IMG/VR virus record: IMGVR_UViG_3300046515_000272
Location: 1 to 34,235 of that record
DNA length: 34,235 nt
Strand: one strand, 5' to 3'
Origin: a virus
Shown here: in pieces, positions 1 to 6,742 of the stretch
How positions within the stretch are numbered: the first letter of the stretch is position 1
Layout of the letters: each line of letters starts with the position of its first letter
Program-made: the position numbers and the translations under genes
The notes under the pieces: model-generated
Seen by the model: only the letters and a program-made list of their open reading frames with translations
What the model was told of the DNA's origin: nothing
Database searches by the model: none

Positions 1-612
1 ATGGAAACGTCCAGTCCAAGACAAGCAGTTCAAACCCGCGACCAGGTACTGATCGCGCACGCCCAGAACCAGATCGCCCGTACCAGCATGAGCCAGGATG
101 ACTTTGCCCAATCGCTGAGCCGTGAACTGCATTTGTCCTGCGCCGAGAAGGCGATTGCCAAGGACGTTCCTGATTTCGATGCGCTGACCCAAGCCAATGA
201 CGTGACCGAGTTCGTGAAAGCGACCGGCCGATGGCTGAAGCGTGTCCAGCGTTGGCTTTCCGCCGAGAACGATCTGCCGTCGTGGCTGGAAGAGTCGTGG
301 GTTGACGCACTGATCCCTGAATACCGCGACCACTGCATCAACGAACTGGCAAGCCGTCACGGCCTGATCGGCGCTCGCCACCTGGACAGCGACCTGTGTG
401 CAAACAAGAGCTTTGGCGCGCTGATCCGCGCACTGGGCGATGTGATCGACACCGGCAGTGAAGTCTTCGACGACCAAGTGATGTGCGAGCAAGACCTTCC
501 TCACCTCCCGGCTTTCGCCAAGCAATGCAGGCAGGTGGAAGCGCGGGCGGGTGAATTGGGGCGTAAAGCCGAGCAGTTGATGAGCTCCGGACGACTGAAA
601 GTCGTTTCCTGA
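1..612 (+). CDS. Hypothetical phage regulatory-type protein, 203 aa
   Basis: I do not recognise a family with certainty. The protein is soluble and mostly helical. Residues 1-60 could contain a degenerate helix-turn-helix (a stretch around MSQDDFAQSL), followed by a tryptophan-rich middle (WLKRVQRWL, LPSWLEESWV at about 78-105) and a helical C-terminus. The overall plan, an N-terminal DNA-binding-like part and a C-terminal helical part with 'ARHGLIGARHLDSD', recalls the regulatory proteins that lie between Cro-like repressors and the O gene in lambdoid prophages (YmfL/YdaT-type), and its position fits that, but this is inference. The first base of the window is the A of its ATG, so a start further upstream cannot be excluded. 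It ends 72 bases before the next gene, with a hairpin between. Confidence 0.6.
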   Translation: METSSPRQAVQTRDQVLIAHAQNQIARTSMSQDDFAQSLSRELHLSCAEKAIAKDVPDFDALTQANDVTEFVKATGRWLKRVQRWLSAENDLPSWLEESWVDALIPEYRDHCINELASRHGLIGARHLDSDLCANKSFGALIRALGDVIDTGSEVFDDQVMCEQDLPHLPAFAKQCRQVEARAGELGRKAEQLMSSGRLKVVS

Positions 613-627
613 ATTTCAGACACAAAA

Positions 628-647
628 AAACCGCCGGGCATGGCGGT
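628..647 (-). terminator. Hairpin with a T tract on the minus strand
   Basis: ACCGCC and GGCGGT form a six-base stem around a short loop. The run of seven A's lies on the left, so as an intrinsic terminator it would work best on leftward (minus-strand) transcripts, where it reads as a stem followed by TTTTTTT. On the plus strand only TTAATT follows. It could shield the right arm from leftward transcription or act as a weak attenuator before the GIY-YIG gene. Confidence 0.5.
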
Positions 648-684
648 TAATTCGTTGAAGCAAGATGTACGAGGAATCATACCA

Positions 685-1077
685 ATGAACATTGGCTTTA
701 TCTACTGCTTGTCTAACCCCGCGATGCCGGGGCTTTGCAAGATCGGGAAGACAGACAGGGCGCCATCTAAACGGTGCTGGGAGCTGTCGTCGTCAACATC
801 AGCTCCTCTCGAATTCGAAATTGAATTCTACGTCGAGGTCGCATCGCCTGATCGGATTGAGCGCGCTATTCACGCGGGGCTTGATGCGCATCGAATCAAT
901 CCTGGGCGCGAGTTCTTCAAATGTCTCCCCGGCTTGGCATTTCACTGGCTTCAGTGCAACGCCGACATCCTAAGCGAATGCATCAAGAGTGATATCTGGG
1001 GCCAGCTCAATGAGCTCCAAGCGGCCGGTCTTCTGCCTAGCTCGCCCCCGTCAAACGTTATCGAGGTGGACTTCTAA
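685..1077 (+). CDS. GIY-YIG (T5orf172/MUG113-type) domain protein, 130 aa
   Basis: Residues 3-23 carry the GIY-YIG signature in the T5orf172 form: GFIYC, then GLCKIGKT, followed by an arginine in 'PSKRCWEL' and the late motif NPGREFFKC near residue 80. In this family the fold is a nuclease-like DNA-binding domain seen mostly in phage proteins; the biochemical role is usually unproven. I placed the start at 685 because GAGGA at 671-675 is well spaced from it, while the upstream in-frame ATG at 640 lies inside a hairpin. It ends one base into the replication gene (TAATG), so the two are translationally coupled. It may act on DNA near the adjacent replication origin. Confidence 0.8.
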   Translation: MNIGFIYCLSNPAMPGLCKIGKTDRAPSKRCWELSSSTSAPLEFEIEFYVEVASPDRIERAIHAGLDAHRINPGREFFKCLPGLAFHWLQCNADILSECIKSDIWGQLNELQAAGLLPSSPPSNVIEVDF

Positions 1078-2027
1078 TGGCCCGCGCACGAAACATCAAA
1101 CCTGGCCTGTTCAGCAATGAGCTCCTCGCCGAGCTTCCAGCATTCGACCGCCTATTGTTCATCGGCATGTGGTGCTTGGCTGACCGAGAGGGTCGGCTTG
1201 AGGATCGCCCGAAGCGTATCCGTATGGAGCTCTTTCCAATCGATGCCTATGACGTAGACGAAGGGCTTGAGCGGCTCTCTGCTACTGGCTTCATCACGCG
1301 CTATCAGGCGGAGGGATTCTCGGTCATTGAGATCACCAATTTCCAGAAACACCAGAACCCTCACGGCTCTGAAAGAGACAGCGCGCTACCTGACAAAGAC
1401 GGTTATCTCACTGTTAATGAACGCAAAAAGAACGTTGTTGTACCGGGAAAGCAGCGTAAGGAACACGTTAAAGCACAGGATTTTAACGTTAACCCACCGT
1501 TAGAGCCTGTTAAGAGTGATTCCAGTAACGCCCTGATTCCTGATTCTCCGAATCCTGATTCACTGATTCCTGAAGAAGATCACCACCACTCTCTCAACGC
1601 GTCCGAGGCGGATCCGGTTTCCGGAGATTTGGTTGCGGAAACTTACGAAGGCCTCGACGGCAAAGACGACGAACCCGAAAAGCCGGAGCAACCTGCCGAC
1701 CCAAAGGCCCCAGTGGAGATGACGCTGGACTGGAAACCTGACGCCAAGCTGCTGAAGACCTACTGCGCCCACTACGGCTTATCGCCCGACCTATTCACCC
1801 ACGAAACCATGGCTGCGTTCACTGCGCACCACGAATCCAATGGCGGCATGCAGACGCAAGCCAAGTGGGTTTCGAAGCTCGTTGGCTGGGTGAAGTCCGA
1901 CCAGGCCAAGGCAAGCAATGTTCGCCCGTTCGTGAAGCGCGAAACGCAATCTCGTCACCACGGCTTCGCCGGTCGCGACTACACCGCAGGCCTGACCCAG
2001 CGGGAGGACGGCAGTTATGCGCTCTGA
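1077..2027 (+). CDS. Phage replication initiator (lambda O-like), DnaT-type C-terminal domain
   Basis: The 316-aa protein has an N-terminal winged-helix-like region of the phage replication/DnaD type (residues 1-100, beginning MARARNIKPGLF, with LLFIGMWCLADREGR and a later ITNFQKHQNPH motif). A long polar linker (about 115-210) follows, then a DnaT DNA-binding-like domain (about 215-285; LDWKPDAKLL... AKWVSKLVGWVK). It should bind the origin and recruit the loader encoded next. The linker DNA holds CTGATTC repeats and GTTAA-rich sequence, matching the lambda arrangement with the origin inside gene O. The gene starts on the TAATG overlap with its upstream neighbour and overlaps the helicase-loader start by 11 bases. 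Confidence 0.88.
   Translation: MARARNIKPGLFSNELLAELPAFDRLLFIGMWCLADREGRLEDRPKRIRMELFPIDAYDVDEGLERLSATGFITRYQAEGFSVIEITNFQKHQNPHGSERDSALPDKDGYLTVNERKKNVVVPGKQRKEHVKAQDFNVNPPLEPVKSDSSNALIPDSPNPDSLIPEEDHHHSLNASEADPVSGDLVAETYEGLDGKDDEPEKPEQPADPKAPVEMTLDWKPDAKLLKTYCAHYGLSPDLFTHETMAAFTAHHESNGGMQTQAKWVSKLVGWVKSDQAKASNVRPFVKRETQSRHHGFAGRDYTAGLTQREDGSYAL
1516..1570 (+). other. Candidate replication origin: CTGATTC iterons inside the O-like gene
   Basis: CTGATTC occurs at 1533, 1540, 1555 and 1563, with a related GTGATTCC at 1516, and an inverted GATTC/GAATC pair lies near 1541-1553. They are directly preceded by AT-rich sequence with several GTTAA/TTAACG elements (about 1410-1515). In lambda the O-binding iterons and an AT-rich unwinding region sit in the middle of gene O; the layout here is the same with the AT-rich side on the left. 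The repeats encode a low-complexity linker (PDSPNPDSLIP), so repetition may partly reflect the peptide. Confidence 0.5.
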
Positions 2028-2829
2028 AAAGGTGATTGCCATGTCCGAGGTGAAACAGGCCGCCGGCCAGCGTATCCAGCCAGCCCACTGCGACGATCAC
2101 GGCCCGTTCGAACAGCGCGTCACCGTGCTGTTGGGTCGTGAGATCGTGGGTCGCTGCCCTGAGTGCGAACGCAAGGAGCGCACCGAACGCGAAGCCAAGC
2201 AGCGCGCCGAAGAGATCCGGATCAAGCGTGAAGCCATGGCGAAGAAGCTCGGCGCGGCGCTGATTCCGAAACGCTTCGCTGATCGCACCCTGGACAATTA
2301 CCAGGTCGAGCACGAAGGCCAGCGCAAAGCCTTGGCGTTCTGCCGTCGATACGTCGCCGCGTTCGCCGAGATCGAGCGCACCGGCCGCTGCCTGATGCTG
2401 CTGGGCCAGCCCGGTACCGGAAAGACACATCTTGGCGCGGCCATGGCCAACGACCTGATGCGCGCCACCGCGGCCACAGCGGTGTACCGAACTGTTGGCT
2501 CAATCCTGCAGTCGATCCGCGCGACCTACGACCGCAACAACGAGCAGTCCGAGGCCGACATCCTGTCCAGCCTGATCGAACCTTCGCTGCTGGTCCTCGA
2601 TGAGGTCGGTGTGAGCAAGGAACAGCCGAGCGACTTCGAGCTGACCACCCTGTTCGCAATCATCAACGGCCGGTACGAGCAGATGCGACCGACTGTGGTG
2701 ATTTCCAACCTGAGCGGCGACCAGCTGCCTCTGGCGATGGGCGAGCGTTGCGTTGATCGGCTGCGCGAGGGCGGTGGGGTGGTTGTCCCGTTCGATTGGG
2801 AATCGCAGCGCGGAAAGGAGGGGTTCTGA
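2017..2829 (+). CDS. DnaC-like helicase loader, AAA+ ATPase, 270 aa
   Basis: Walker A is GQPGTGKT at residues 130-137 and Walker B is LLVLDEVG at about 191-198, with a later sensor-like ISNLSGDQL and an arginine near VDRLREGG, typical of the DnaC/IstB-like group. An N-terminal Cys/His cluster (C25, H28, C47, C50) probably binds zinc. The enzyme should load the host replicative helicase at the origin bound by the upstream initiator. Two starts are possible: 2017 (GGGAGG at 2002-2006) and 2041 (AAGGTGA just ahead). I give the longer one, since it overlaps the previous gene and has the better ribosome site. It ends on an ATG overlap (TGATG) with a tiny ORF. Confidence 0.9.
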   Translation: MRSEKVIAMSEVKQAAGQRIQPAHCDDHGPFEQRVTVLLGREIVGRCPECERKERTEREAKQRAEEIRIKREAMAKKLGAALIPKRFADRTLDNYQVEHEGQRKALAFCRRYVAAFAEIERTGRCLMLLGQPGTGKTHLGAAMANDLMRATAATAVYRTVGSILQSIRATYDRNNEQSEADILSSLIEPSLLVLDEVGVSKEQPSDFELTTLFAIINGRYEQMRPTVVISNLSGDQLPLAMGERCVDRLREGGGVVVPFDWESQRGKEGF

Positions 2830-2945
2830 TGACCAACCGAATCGTTATCGCAATAGCCATCATCACGCTGGTAGCCGGATACGGCTTCAACCACAAGGTG
2901 GAGCGGCCTGCTCAGTCCGTGAATCTGCAGGAGGTGTTTCGATGA
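2829..2945 (+). CDS. Tiny membrane peptide, 38 aa
   Basis: A 38-codon frame begins on the TGATG overlap with the helicase-loader stop and ends on an ATGA overlap with the next gene. The first 18 residues (MTNRIVIAIAIITLVAGY) form one hydrophobic membrane-spanning segment, and the rest is a short polar tail. It has no recognisable function. The tight coupling on both sides, with no wasted bases, and the hydrophobic composition support it being translated; small single-span peptides are common in this part of Pseudomonas phage genomes. Confidence 0.55.
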   Translation: MTNRIVIAIAIITLVAGYGFNHKVERPAQSVNLQEVFR

Positions 2946-3181
2946 ACATCGAGAAAATGCAGGCAGAGTTCGAAGCTGCAATATCCGAAAAGGCCGGCGA
3001 GCCACTACTGGCAATCTACCTAAGCCGCAGGGGCGATACCTACAGCACAAGCACTCTCCATTTTGCGTGGTGGGCATGGCAAGCCAGCCGCACTGCGCTG
3101 TTGAAAAAGCAAGCCCAGGAACAAGAAGAGTTCCTTGCCCACCTTGCCGACTTTGAGCAGGAGGACACTCTCCATGGCTGA
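2942..3181 (+). CDS. Hypothetical nin-region protein, 79 aa
   Basis: It starts at ATG 2942 with CAGGAGG about seven bases upstream, inside the stop overlap of the 38-aa gene. It is a small soluble acidic protein with a central 'FAWWAWQASR' motif, of the W-x-W-Q-x-x-R sort that recurs in short phage proteins, and a polar helical tail. No catalytic motif is visible. It lies directly upstream of ninB and overlaps that start by eight bases, so it belongs to the same translationally coupled string. Confidence 0.65.
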   Translation: MNIEKMQAEFEAAISEKAGEPLLAIYLSRRGDTYSTSTLHFAWWAWQASRTALLKKQAQEQEEFLAHLADFEQEDTLHG

Positions 3182-3593
3182 AGTCCTCATGCGCAGCCGC
3201 GACGACACCAGCCGCCTCATGGGCATCCTCCACGCCACTGACTTCACCAAGCCGAAGCTGATCGTGATCAAGGAGCCGGACCGCAACGGCGAGCAGAACA
3301 AGAAGCTTCACGCCATGTTGGCCGACATCTCCCGCCAGGTGGAGCACGCCGGCCGCAAATGGGACGTGACGGTATGGAAGCGTCTCTGCACCGCTGCATG
3401 GCTGCGCGAGAGCGGCGAGACAATCCAGATGATCCCGGCCATCGACGGAAAGGGCATCGACGTGCTGTACGAGCGCACCAGCAAGCTCAGCGTGAGTAAG
3501 TGCGCTGAGTTGATCGAATGGGTGTCTGCGTTTGGCGCCGAGCACCAGGTGCGGTGGTCGCAGAAGGATCTGTGGGAGGGCCGCTATGACTGA
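3174..3593 (+). CDS. ninB: NinB-like recombination protein, 139 aa
   Basis: The protein matches the NinB (lambda Orf) type: an N-terminal strand-rich part, then 'NKKLHAMLADISRQV', 'KWDVTVWKRLCTAAWLRE' and a C-terminal 'KLSVSKCAELIEWVSAFGAEHQVRW'. Lambda Orf/NinB is a single-strand DNA and SSB-associated recombination mediator acting in the phage recombination pathway. The start at 3174 is chosen because GGAGG lies about ten bases upstream; a more upstream ATG in frame would overlap the previous gene by far more. NinG follows 90 bases later, the usual nin order. Confidence 0.85.
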   Translation: MAEVLMRSRDDTSRLMGILHATDFTKPKLIVIKEPDRNGEQNKKLHAMLADISRQVEHAGRKWDVTVWKRLCTAAWLRESGETIQMIPAIDGKGIDVLYERTSKLSVSKCAELIEWVSAFGAEHQVRWSQKDLWEGRYD

Positions 3594-3687
3594 GTTCGCC
3601 AAGGGCCTCTTACGGGCCATCGCCACCATGCTCGAGCACAGCTACCACTCAAACCCATGCGCGCATCAATTTGGGGGTGGGCTGTGA
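3586..3687 (+). CDS. Tiny ORF between ninB and ninG, 33 aa
   Basis: This ORF starts at ATG 3586, overlapping the end of ninB, with GGGAGG about seven bases upstream, and ends on a GTGA overlap with the proposed ninG start. The peptide (MTEFAKGLLRAIATMLEH...) is amphipathic at first and glycine-rich at the end. It has no recognisable function and may serve mainly to couple translation from ninB into the GTG start of ninG. Support comes only from its ribosome site and the precise overlaps. Confidence 0.45.
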   Translation: MTEFAKGLLRAIATMLEHSYHSNPCAHQFGGGL

Positions 3688-4286
3688 TCGGACAGGCAGT
3701 TAAGAAGTCGCCGCCGGCGCGCAAGAAGAAAACCTGCATCAATCCGGTGTGCAAGGTCGAGTTCGTTCCTGCTCGTTTGGGGCAGAAGGTTTGCGGCTAC
3801 CAGTGCGGCCTGGCCATAGCTCCGGCGAATCAGGACAAGGTCCGAAAGGCGCTGGCTCAGATCGAACGGAAGGAAGTCAGGGCACGCAAGGAGAAGCTGA
3901 AGAGCAGGGCGGATCACATCGCTGACACGCAGCGCGCTTTCAACTCTTGGATTCGTGAGCGTGATGCCGGACAGCCCTGCATCAGTTGCGGCACCACGGC
4001 TGATGTCCAGTACTGCGCCGGCCATTATCGGACGACCGCAGCAGCGCCGGAACTCCGCTTTGAGCCGCTGAACGTGCATCTACAGTGCAACCGGAACTGC
4101 AACATGGGCAAGTCCGGAAACCTTCTTGGGTACCGGCCACGCCTGATCGAGAAGATTGGACTGGCGGCGGTTGAGTGGCTGGAAGGCCTGCATGAGCCGA
4201 AGAAATACACGATCGATGACCTGAAGGCGCTGACCGCGCACTACAGGGCACTGACTAGAGAGCTGAAACGGGGAGAAGTAGCATGA
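3684..4286 (+). CDS. ninG: NinG-like recombination endonuclease (lambda Rap family), 200 aa
   Basis: Lambda NinG (Rap) is a structure-specific endonuclease that cuts recombination intermediates. Here there are two metal-binding-type regions: an N-terminal cysteine set (TCINPVCKVEF ... KVCGYQCG) and a C-terminal HNH-like core (PCISCG, AGHYRTTAAAPELRF, NVHLQCNRNCN, NLLGYR), separated by a charged helix. I prefer the GTG at 3684, coupled to the upstream 33-aa ORF with GGGGGTGGG ahead of it; ATG 3657 in frame is the alternative. The gene ends on an ATGA overlap with the Q-position gene. Confidence 0.88.
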   Translation: MIGQAVKKSPPARKKKTCINPVCKVEFVPARLGQKVCGYQCGLAIAPANQDKVRKALAQIERKEVRARKEKLKSRADHIADTQRAFNSWIRERDAGQPCISCGTTADVQYCAGHYRTTAAAPELRFEPLNVHLQCNRNCNMGKSGNLLGYRPRLIEKIGLAAVEWLEGLHEPKKYTIDDLKALTAHYRALTRELKRGEVA

Positions 4287-4969
4287 AAATTATCGGAGCG
4301 CGTCAGGCTTGGCACGATGCACTGCACGAACACCGTCCTTCGGCTTTGGCAGTGGCTGCTGAACAGGCCCTGATTGGCAAGAAGAGCGGCGCCGGGGACA
4401 CCAAGATCATGGTCATGCTGGAAAACCATGATGGTCAGGAAGTGGCGAGGGTTTACGAGGTTCGGAAGGAGGGCGTGATGGAAACGCGCTCTGGCCGTCG
4501 CTTATCCGAGTCGCGCTGCGCTCACATGCTCATTGCCGGGCTGGTGCTGCGCGCCATTGATACGCTGCCCAAGTCGCTGCGTCACTTCGGCAATTTCATG
4601 TACTCCCCGGTGGCGACCGGAAACGACCTCAGCATTGCGCACGGCCTCGTCTGGCTGGGAAGTGGCATGGAATCGCTCACAGATCGCAAGAAGCAGCGCG
4701 CCTACTGGATGGCTATGGCGGCTCTCCAGTCGCACAAGATGATCGTGGGTGGTGGAACAGGCATGGGGCCAGGCGGGGTATGCATGTTCGTCGAGGACCG
4801 GACTGGCGAGAAGATGAATCCGCAGAACTGGGCGCGAGACTGGGAAGAGATTTGGAATGCCCTCTGCACGCATATCGACAAGCTCGACAAGCAGGCGCTC
4901 AAGCCGGTTTCGGCAGTGGTCGCGATGATGCGTGAAGGGTCAGAAAATGACCGTGAAATTGCCGCTTGA
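4283..4969 (+). CDS. Q-position protein, possible late antiterminator, 228 aa
   Basis: I do not recognise the family from sequence. The protein is soluble and helical in its second half, with tryptophans and a glycine-rich turn (GGGTGMGPGGV at about 153-163). Two points of context suggest a late regulator: it is the last gene of the nin string, starting on the ATGA overlap with ninG (GGGGAGAAG upstream), and a promoter-like sequence overlaps its 3' end with a strong terminator just beyond, as in lambda Q-pR'-tR'. That functional reading is inference. No zinc cluster of the lambda Q type is visible, so it would be a different antiterminator family, or Q may be absent. Confidence 0.7.
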   Translation: MKIIGARQAWHDALHEHRPSALAVAAEQALIGKKSGAGDTKIMVMLENHDGQEVARVYEVRKEGVMETRSGRRLSESRCAHMLIAGLVLRAIDTLPKSLRHFGNFMYSPVATGNDLSIAHGLVWLGSGMESLTDRKKQRAYWMAMAALQSHKMIVGGGTGMGPGGVCMFVEDRTGEKMNPQNWARDWEEIWNALCTHIDKLDKQALKPVSAVVAMMREGSENDREIAA

Positions 4970-4995
4970 CGATTTGAGGAGCGATCTGGCACTAT
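4966..4995 (+). promoter_or_regulatory. Candidate late promoter (pR'-like)
   Basis: TTGACG (4966-4971) matches five of six bases of a -35 element and is followed, 18 bases later, by CACTAT (4990-4995), a weak -10. It begins in the last codons of the Q-position gene. Transcripts would start near 5002, pass a small hairpin (TTCGCC-TCT-GGCGAA, 5013-5027) and reach a strong terminator at 5038-5063. The short leader between promoter and terminator is the arrangement on which Q-type antiterminators act. Confidence 0.4.
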
Positions 4996-5037
4996 TTCGT
5001 CACTGTCACAATTTCGCCTCTGGCGAAGTAGACCGAG

Positions 5038-5063
5038 AAACCCGCCCACCAGCGGGTTTTTTT
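5038..5063 (+). terminator. Strong intrinsic terminator, tR'-like
   Basis: AAACCCGC pairs with GCGGGTTT around the loop CCACCA, and a run of seven T's ends the element. It is 40-60 bases downstream of the candidate late promoter and 37 bases ahead of the first late gene, so late transcription must pass it. Confidence 0.85.
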
Positions 5064-5099
5064 GTGCCTGAAGAAAACTAAACCTTCGAGGAATGCCGA

Positions 5100-5390
5100 A
5101 TGATCAAGCGACTCACCATGTACCTGGGTTTTGCGCTCGTCGCATGCCTGTCCTGTTTCTCGGTGTCGGCACTGGCCGATCCGATCTCCTACGCCCAGCA
5201 CGCCGTCCGGTCCATGGGCGAGCCGCAAGGTGTGGCACTCAAGCGCCTGGAAATGACCCTGGTCGCCTGGCGAACGGGTAGTCAATCCGCCGACGAAGCC
5301 CTGAAGTCCAATCTGCGCGCATCCAGCAATCACTTCGAAATGACCTCGGCCAAGCCAAAGCCTGAAAGCTTCGCGCTGCCGATCTGCTGA
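5100..5390 (+). CDS. Small exported protein, 96 aa
   Basis: A typical signal peptide occupies residues 1-27 (charged MIKR, hydrophobic core, ALADP with a likely cut after ALA). The mature part of about 70 residues is polar and helical with no recognised domain and a single C-terminal cysteine. GAGGAA lies about eight bases before the ATG. It is the first gene behind the candidate late promoter and terminator, and is itself bracketed by another terminator at 5405-5434, so it is set apart from its neighbours. A role in lysis or in changing the host envelope is possible but not shown. Confidence 0.65.
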   Translation: MIKRLTMYLGFALVACLSCFSVSALADPISYAQHAVRSMGEPQGVALKRLEMTLVAWRTGSQSADEALKSNLRASSNHFEMTSAKPKPESFALPIC

Positions 5391-5404
5391 ATACGCCTGA
5401 TGTG

Positions 5405-5434
5405 AAAAAGCCCGGACCCCATGCCGGGCTTTTT
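5405..5434 (+). terminator. Intrinsic terminator
   Basis: AAAAAGCCCGG and CCGGGCTTTTT form an eleven-base perfect stem around an eight-base loop, with T's at the 3' end and A's at the 5' end, so it should work in both directions. It follows the exported 96-aa gene directly. Confidence 0.88.
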
Positions 5435-5578
5435 GTACCGCCGAGGAAAGCCGCTACCCAAGTGGATGCTTTCCCGGATGTATCTGTTTCCCCAATCCCT
5501 CGGAACCTCTGATCGCCAAGTTCAGCGAGGGCCTCATTCGTCCCTGAATCCATCGTGCTGCTCCTCCAGCGCTCCTTT

Positions 5579-5601
5579 GCCCGGAAACTTCGGGCGTTTT
5601 T
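5579..5601 (+). terminator. Terminator-like hairpin ahead of the 102-aa gene
   Basis: GCCCG pairs with CGGGC around a seven-base loop, followed by GTTTTT. It ends 15 bases before an ATG and directly ahead of the ribosome site GGAAAG. The 5391-5615 interval otherwise holds only the preceding terminator; no separate gene is evident in it. Confidence 0.65.
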
Positions 5602-5615
5602 ATTCCGGAAAGCCC

Positions 5616-5924
5616 ATGACAGACGTATCCCGCATCGCAGACAGCACGGTGTTCAAAATCGTCGTGCCCGTCCTGCAGACCGTTTTGTCTGCTGCTGCGA
5701 TCGGTGCGTTCGTGTATGTCGTGGGCTCGTTGTCCACGCTTCAGGCCTCGCTGAACGCTTACCAGACGAGCCAAGCGCTGTTAACTCAACGAGTTGATTC
5801 CCTCGAGCGCTCGCGCGATGCAGGTGACAAATTCATCGACACCCTGCGCAGCTCCGACCAGCGTCAAGACTTTCGCCTGGACTCGCTCACCGAGATGGTG
5901 AAGTCGTTCGGACGGCCAAAGTGA
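5616..5924 (+). CDS. Membrane protein with C-terminal coiled coil, 102 aa
   Basis: One membrane span (residues about 13-42, VFKIVVPVLQTVLSAAAIGA) is followed by a charged helical region likely to form a coiled coil (about 45-100). That is the layout of an inner-membrane spanin or of a small accessory lysis protein. The start at 5616 is preferred over a frame extending upstream to 5421, because the extension would run through two terminator hairpins, and GGAAAG precedes 5616. The next gene, a lipoprotein, starts on a GTGA overlap with this stop, so the pair could be an inner/outer membrane partnership; this is inference. Confidence 0.6.
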   Translation: MTDVSRIADSTVFKIVVPVLQTVLSAAAIGAFVYVVGSLSTLQASLNAYQTSQALLTQRVDSLERSRDAGDKFIDTLRSSDQRQDFRLDSLTEMVKSFGRPK

Positions 5925-6169
5925 GGTGCGCACTGGTTGTAGTGCTGTTGCTTGCCGGGTGCGCACAGCAAGACGCAGGAACCCGGAAACCAGCCGAGCA
6001 CAAGACAACGGTTTTCCGGTTCACGTCTGCCCCTTCGGTATGTCCTGAGACTGAACCACCAAAGGCCGCACTGCGCCGCGTGACGAAGAGCCGTGAGGAT
6101 TGGAAGCGCTACGCCGAAAGCCTCGAAAAACTCATTCCCTCGGACGCAGAACATGGCCCTCATCCCTGA
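5921..6169 (+). CDS. Small lipoprotein, LysC/Rz1-like, 82 aa
   Basis: A GTG start lies in a GTGA overlap with the preceding stop. Residues 1-14 are a lipoprotein signal ending in LLLAGC with the lipidated cysteine at about 14. The mature part has a second cysteine in 'SVCPETEPP' and a helical 'REDWKRYAESLEKLI' tail. The proportions, and a PP-rich segment followed by a W-containing helix, resemble outer-membrane spanins such as LysC of P2-like phages, but similarity is loose. Together with the upstream membrane/coiled-coil protein it may form a second spanin-like pair besides Rz/Rz1 at 32724-33266. Confidence 0.6.
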   Translation: MRCALVVVLLLAGCAQQDAGTRKPAEHKTTVFRFTSAPSVCPETEPPKAALRRVTKSREDWKRYAESLEKLIPSDAEHGPHP

Positions 6170-6374
6170 ATGGCGGAAAGCCTGGCGAATGACCAGCGTT
6201 CAACTCGCCGCGCTGATTGCTGCGGTTAATGCTGCTGCCGGCGCATGGGCATTATTCCAGGGTGCGGTGAACCCGTTGTTGTTCGCCAGCGTGAATATGG
6301 CCCTGAGCGTTGCAGTAGCGATTGCCAGGGTGATCCCACAATCGAAGCTGCGCGAACCTCCAGCTAACGAGTAA
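6153..6374 (+). CDS. Holin-like membrane protein (DUF7940-like), 73 aa
   Basis: The protein starts MALIPEWRKAWRM and then has two hydrophobic stretches (about 15-37 and 40-60) ending in a charged tail. This 'PEWRxAWR + two spans' form is that of a small phage membrane family (DUF7940) often named as a possible holin. The start at 6153 overlaps the upstream lipoprotein by 17 bases. Together with the two preceding genes it makes a small envelope module ahead of the packaging genes. Holin function is inferred from size, topology and context only. Confidence 0.6.
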   Translation: MALIPEWRKAWRMTSVQLAALIAAVNAAAGAWALFQGAVNPLLFASVNMALSVAVAIARVIPQSKLREPPANE

Positions 6375-6417
6375 TTCGCACCGCACCATCATCCTCCTGC
6401 CAGGCCGAGGCTTCGCC

Positions 6418-6705
6418 ATGAAAATTGGACCGCTGAATCTTTTCAATCGCATGCGTGGAGCTGGCGGTTCTCGCTCTGGAGTGATGGTGGCTTCTCTCCA
6501 CTGGCGTAACTCGATCACATGGCGCTGGGCTCTTCACTGGCAAGAGACGAATAAGCTGATCCCGTGCGGTTTTGGATCGACTCGAACTTACAAGTCTGAA
6601 CCAGGATGGAACGGCTCGGCCATCCTGAACCTGCCAGTGCTGGGATACCTCAGGCTGACAATTCAGCCGAATAAGTTCCAAGCAGGCTGGAAGGCATACA
6701 GCTGA
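6418..6705 (+). CDS. Hypothetical phage protein, 95 aa
   Basis: The start is MKIGPLNLFNR, with CGAGG about nine bases upstream. It is a tryptophan- and arginine-rich small protein (HWRNSITWRWALHW), without a signal peptide or a convincing membrane span. Its name-like N-terminus recurs in Pseudomonas phage hypothetical proteins as I recall them, but no function is known to me. It precedes the self-contained 72-aa gene with its own promoter. Confidence 0.6.
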   Translation: MKIGPLNLFNRMRGAGGSRSGVMVASLHWRNSITWRWALHWQETNKLIPCGFGSTRTYKSEPGWNGSAILNLPVLGYLRLTIQPNKFQAGWKAYS

Positions 6706-6742
6706 TCCGCGTCACGAATTCAGATGCGTCCGTTTCGTGGCG

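Noticed and set aside
640-684. Upstream start for the GIY-YIG gene, and a -10/ribosome-site dyad there
   Set aside because: ATG 640 lies in a hairpin without a ribosome site. ATTC/GAAT pairing around the gene start is only four bases and the promoter match is poor, so I did not count it with the other dyads.
2526-3629. Long minus-strand open frame of 367 codons
   Set aside because: It lies antisense to the helicase loader, the small nin genes and ninB, all with better ribosome sites and recognisable products; long antisense frames are common in GC-rich DNA.
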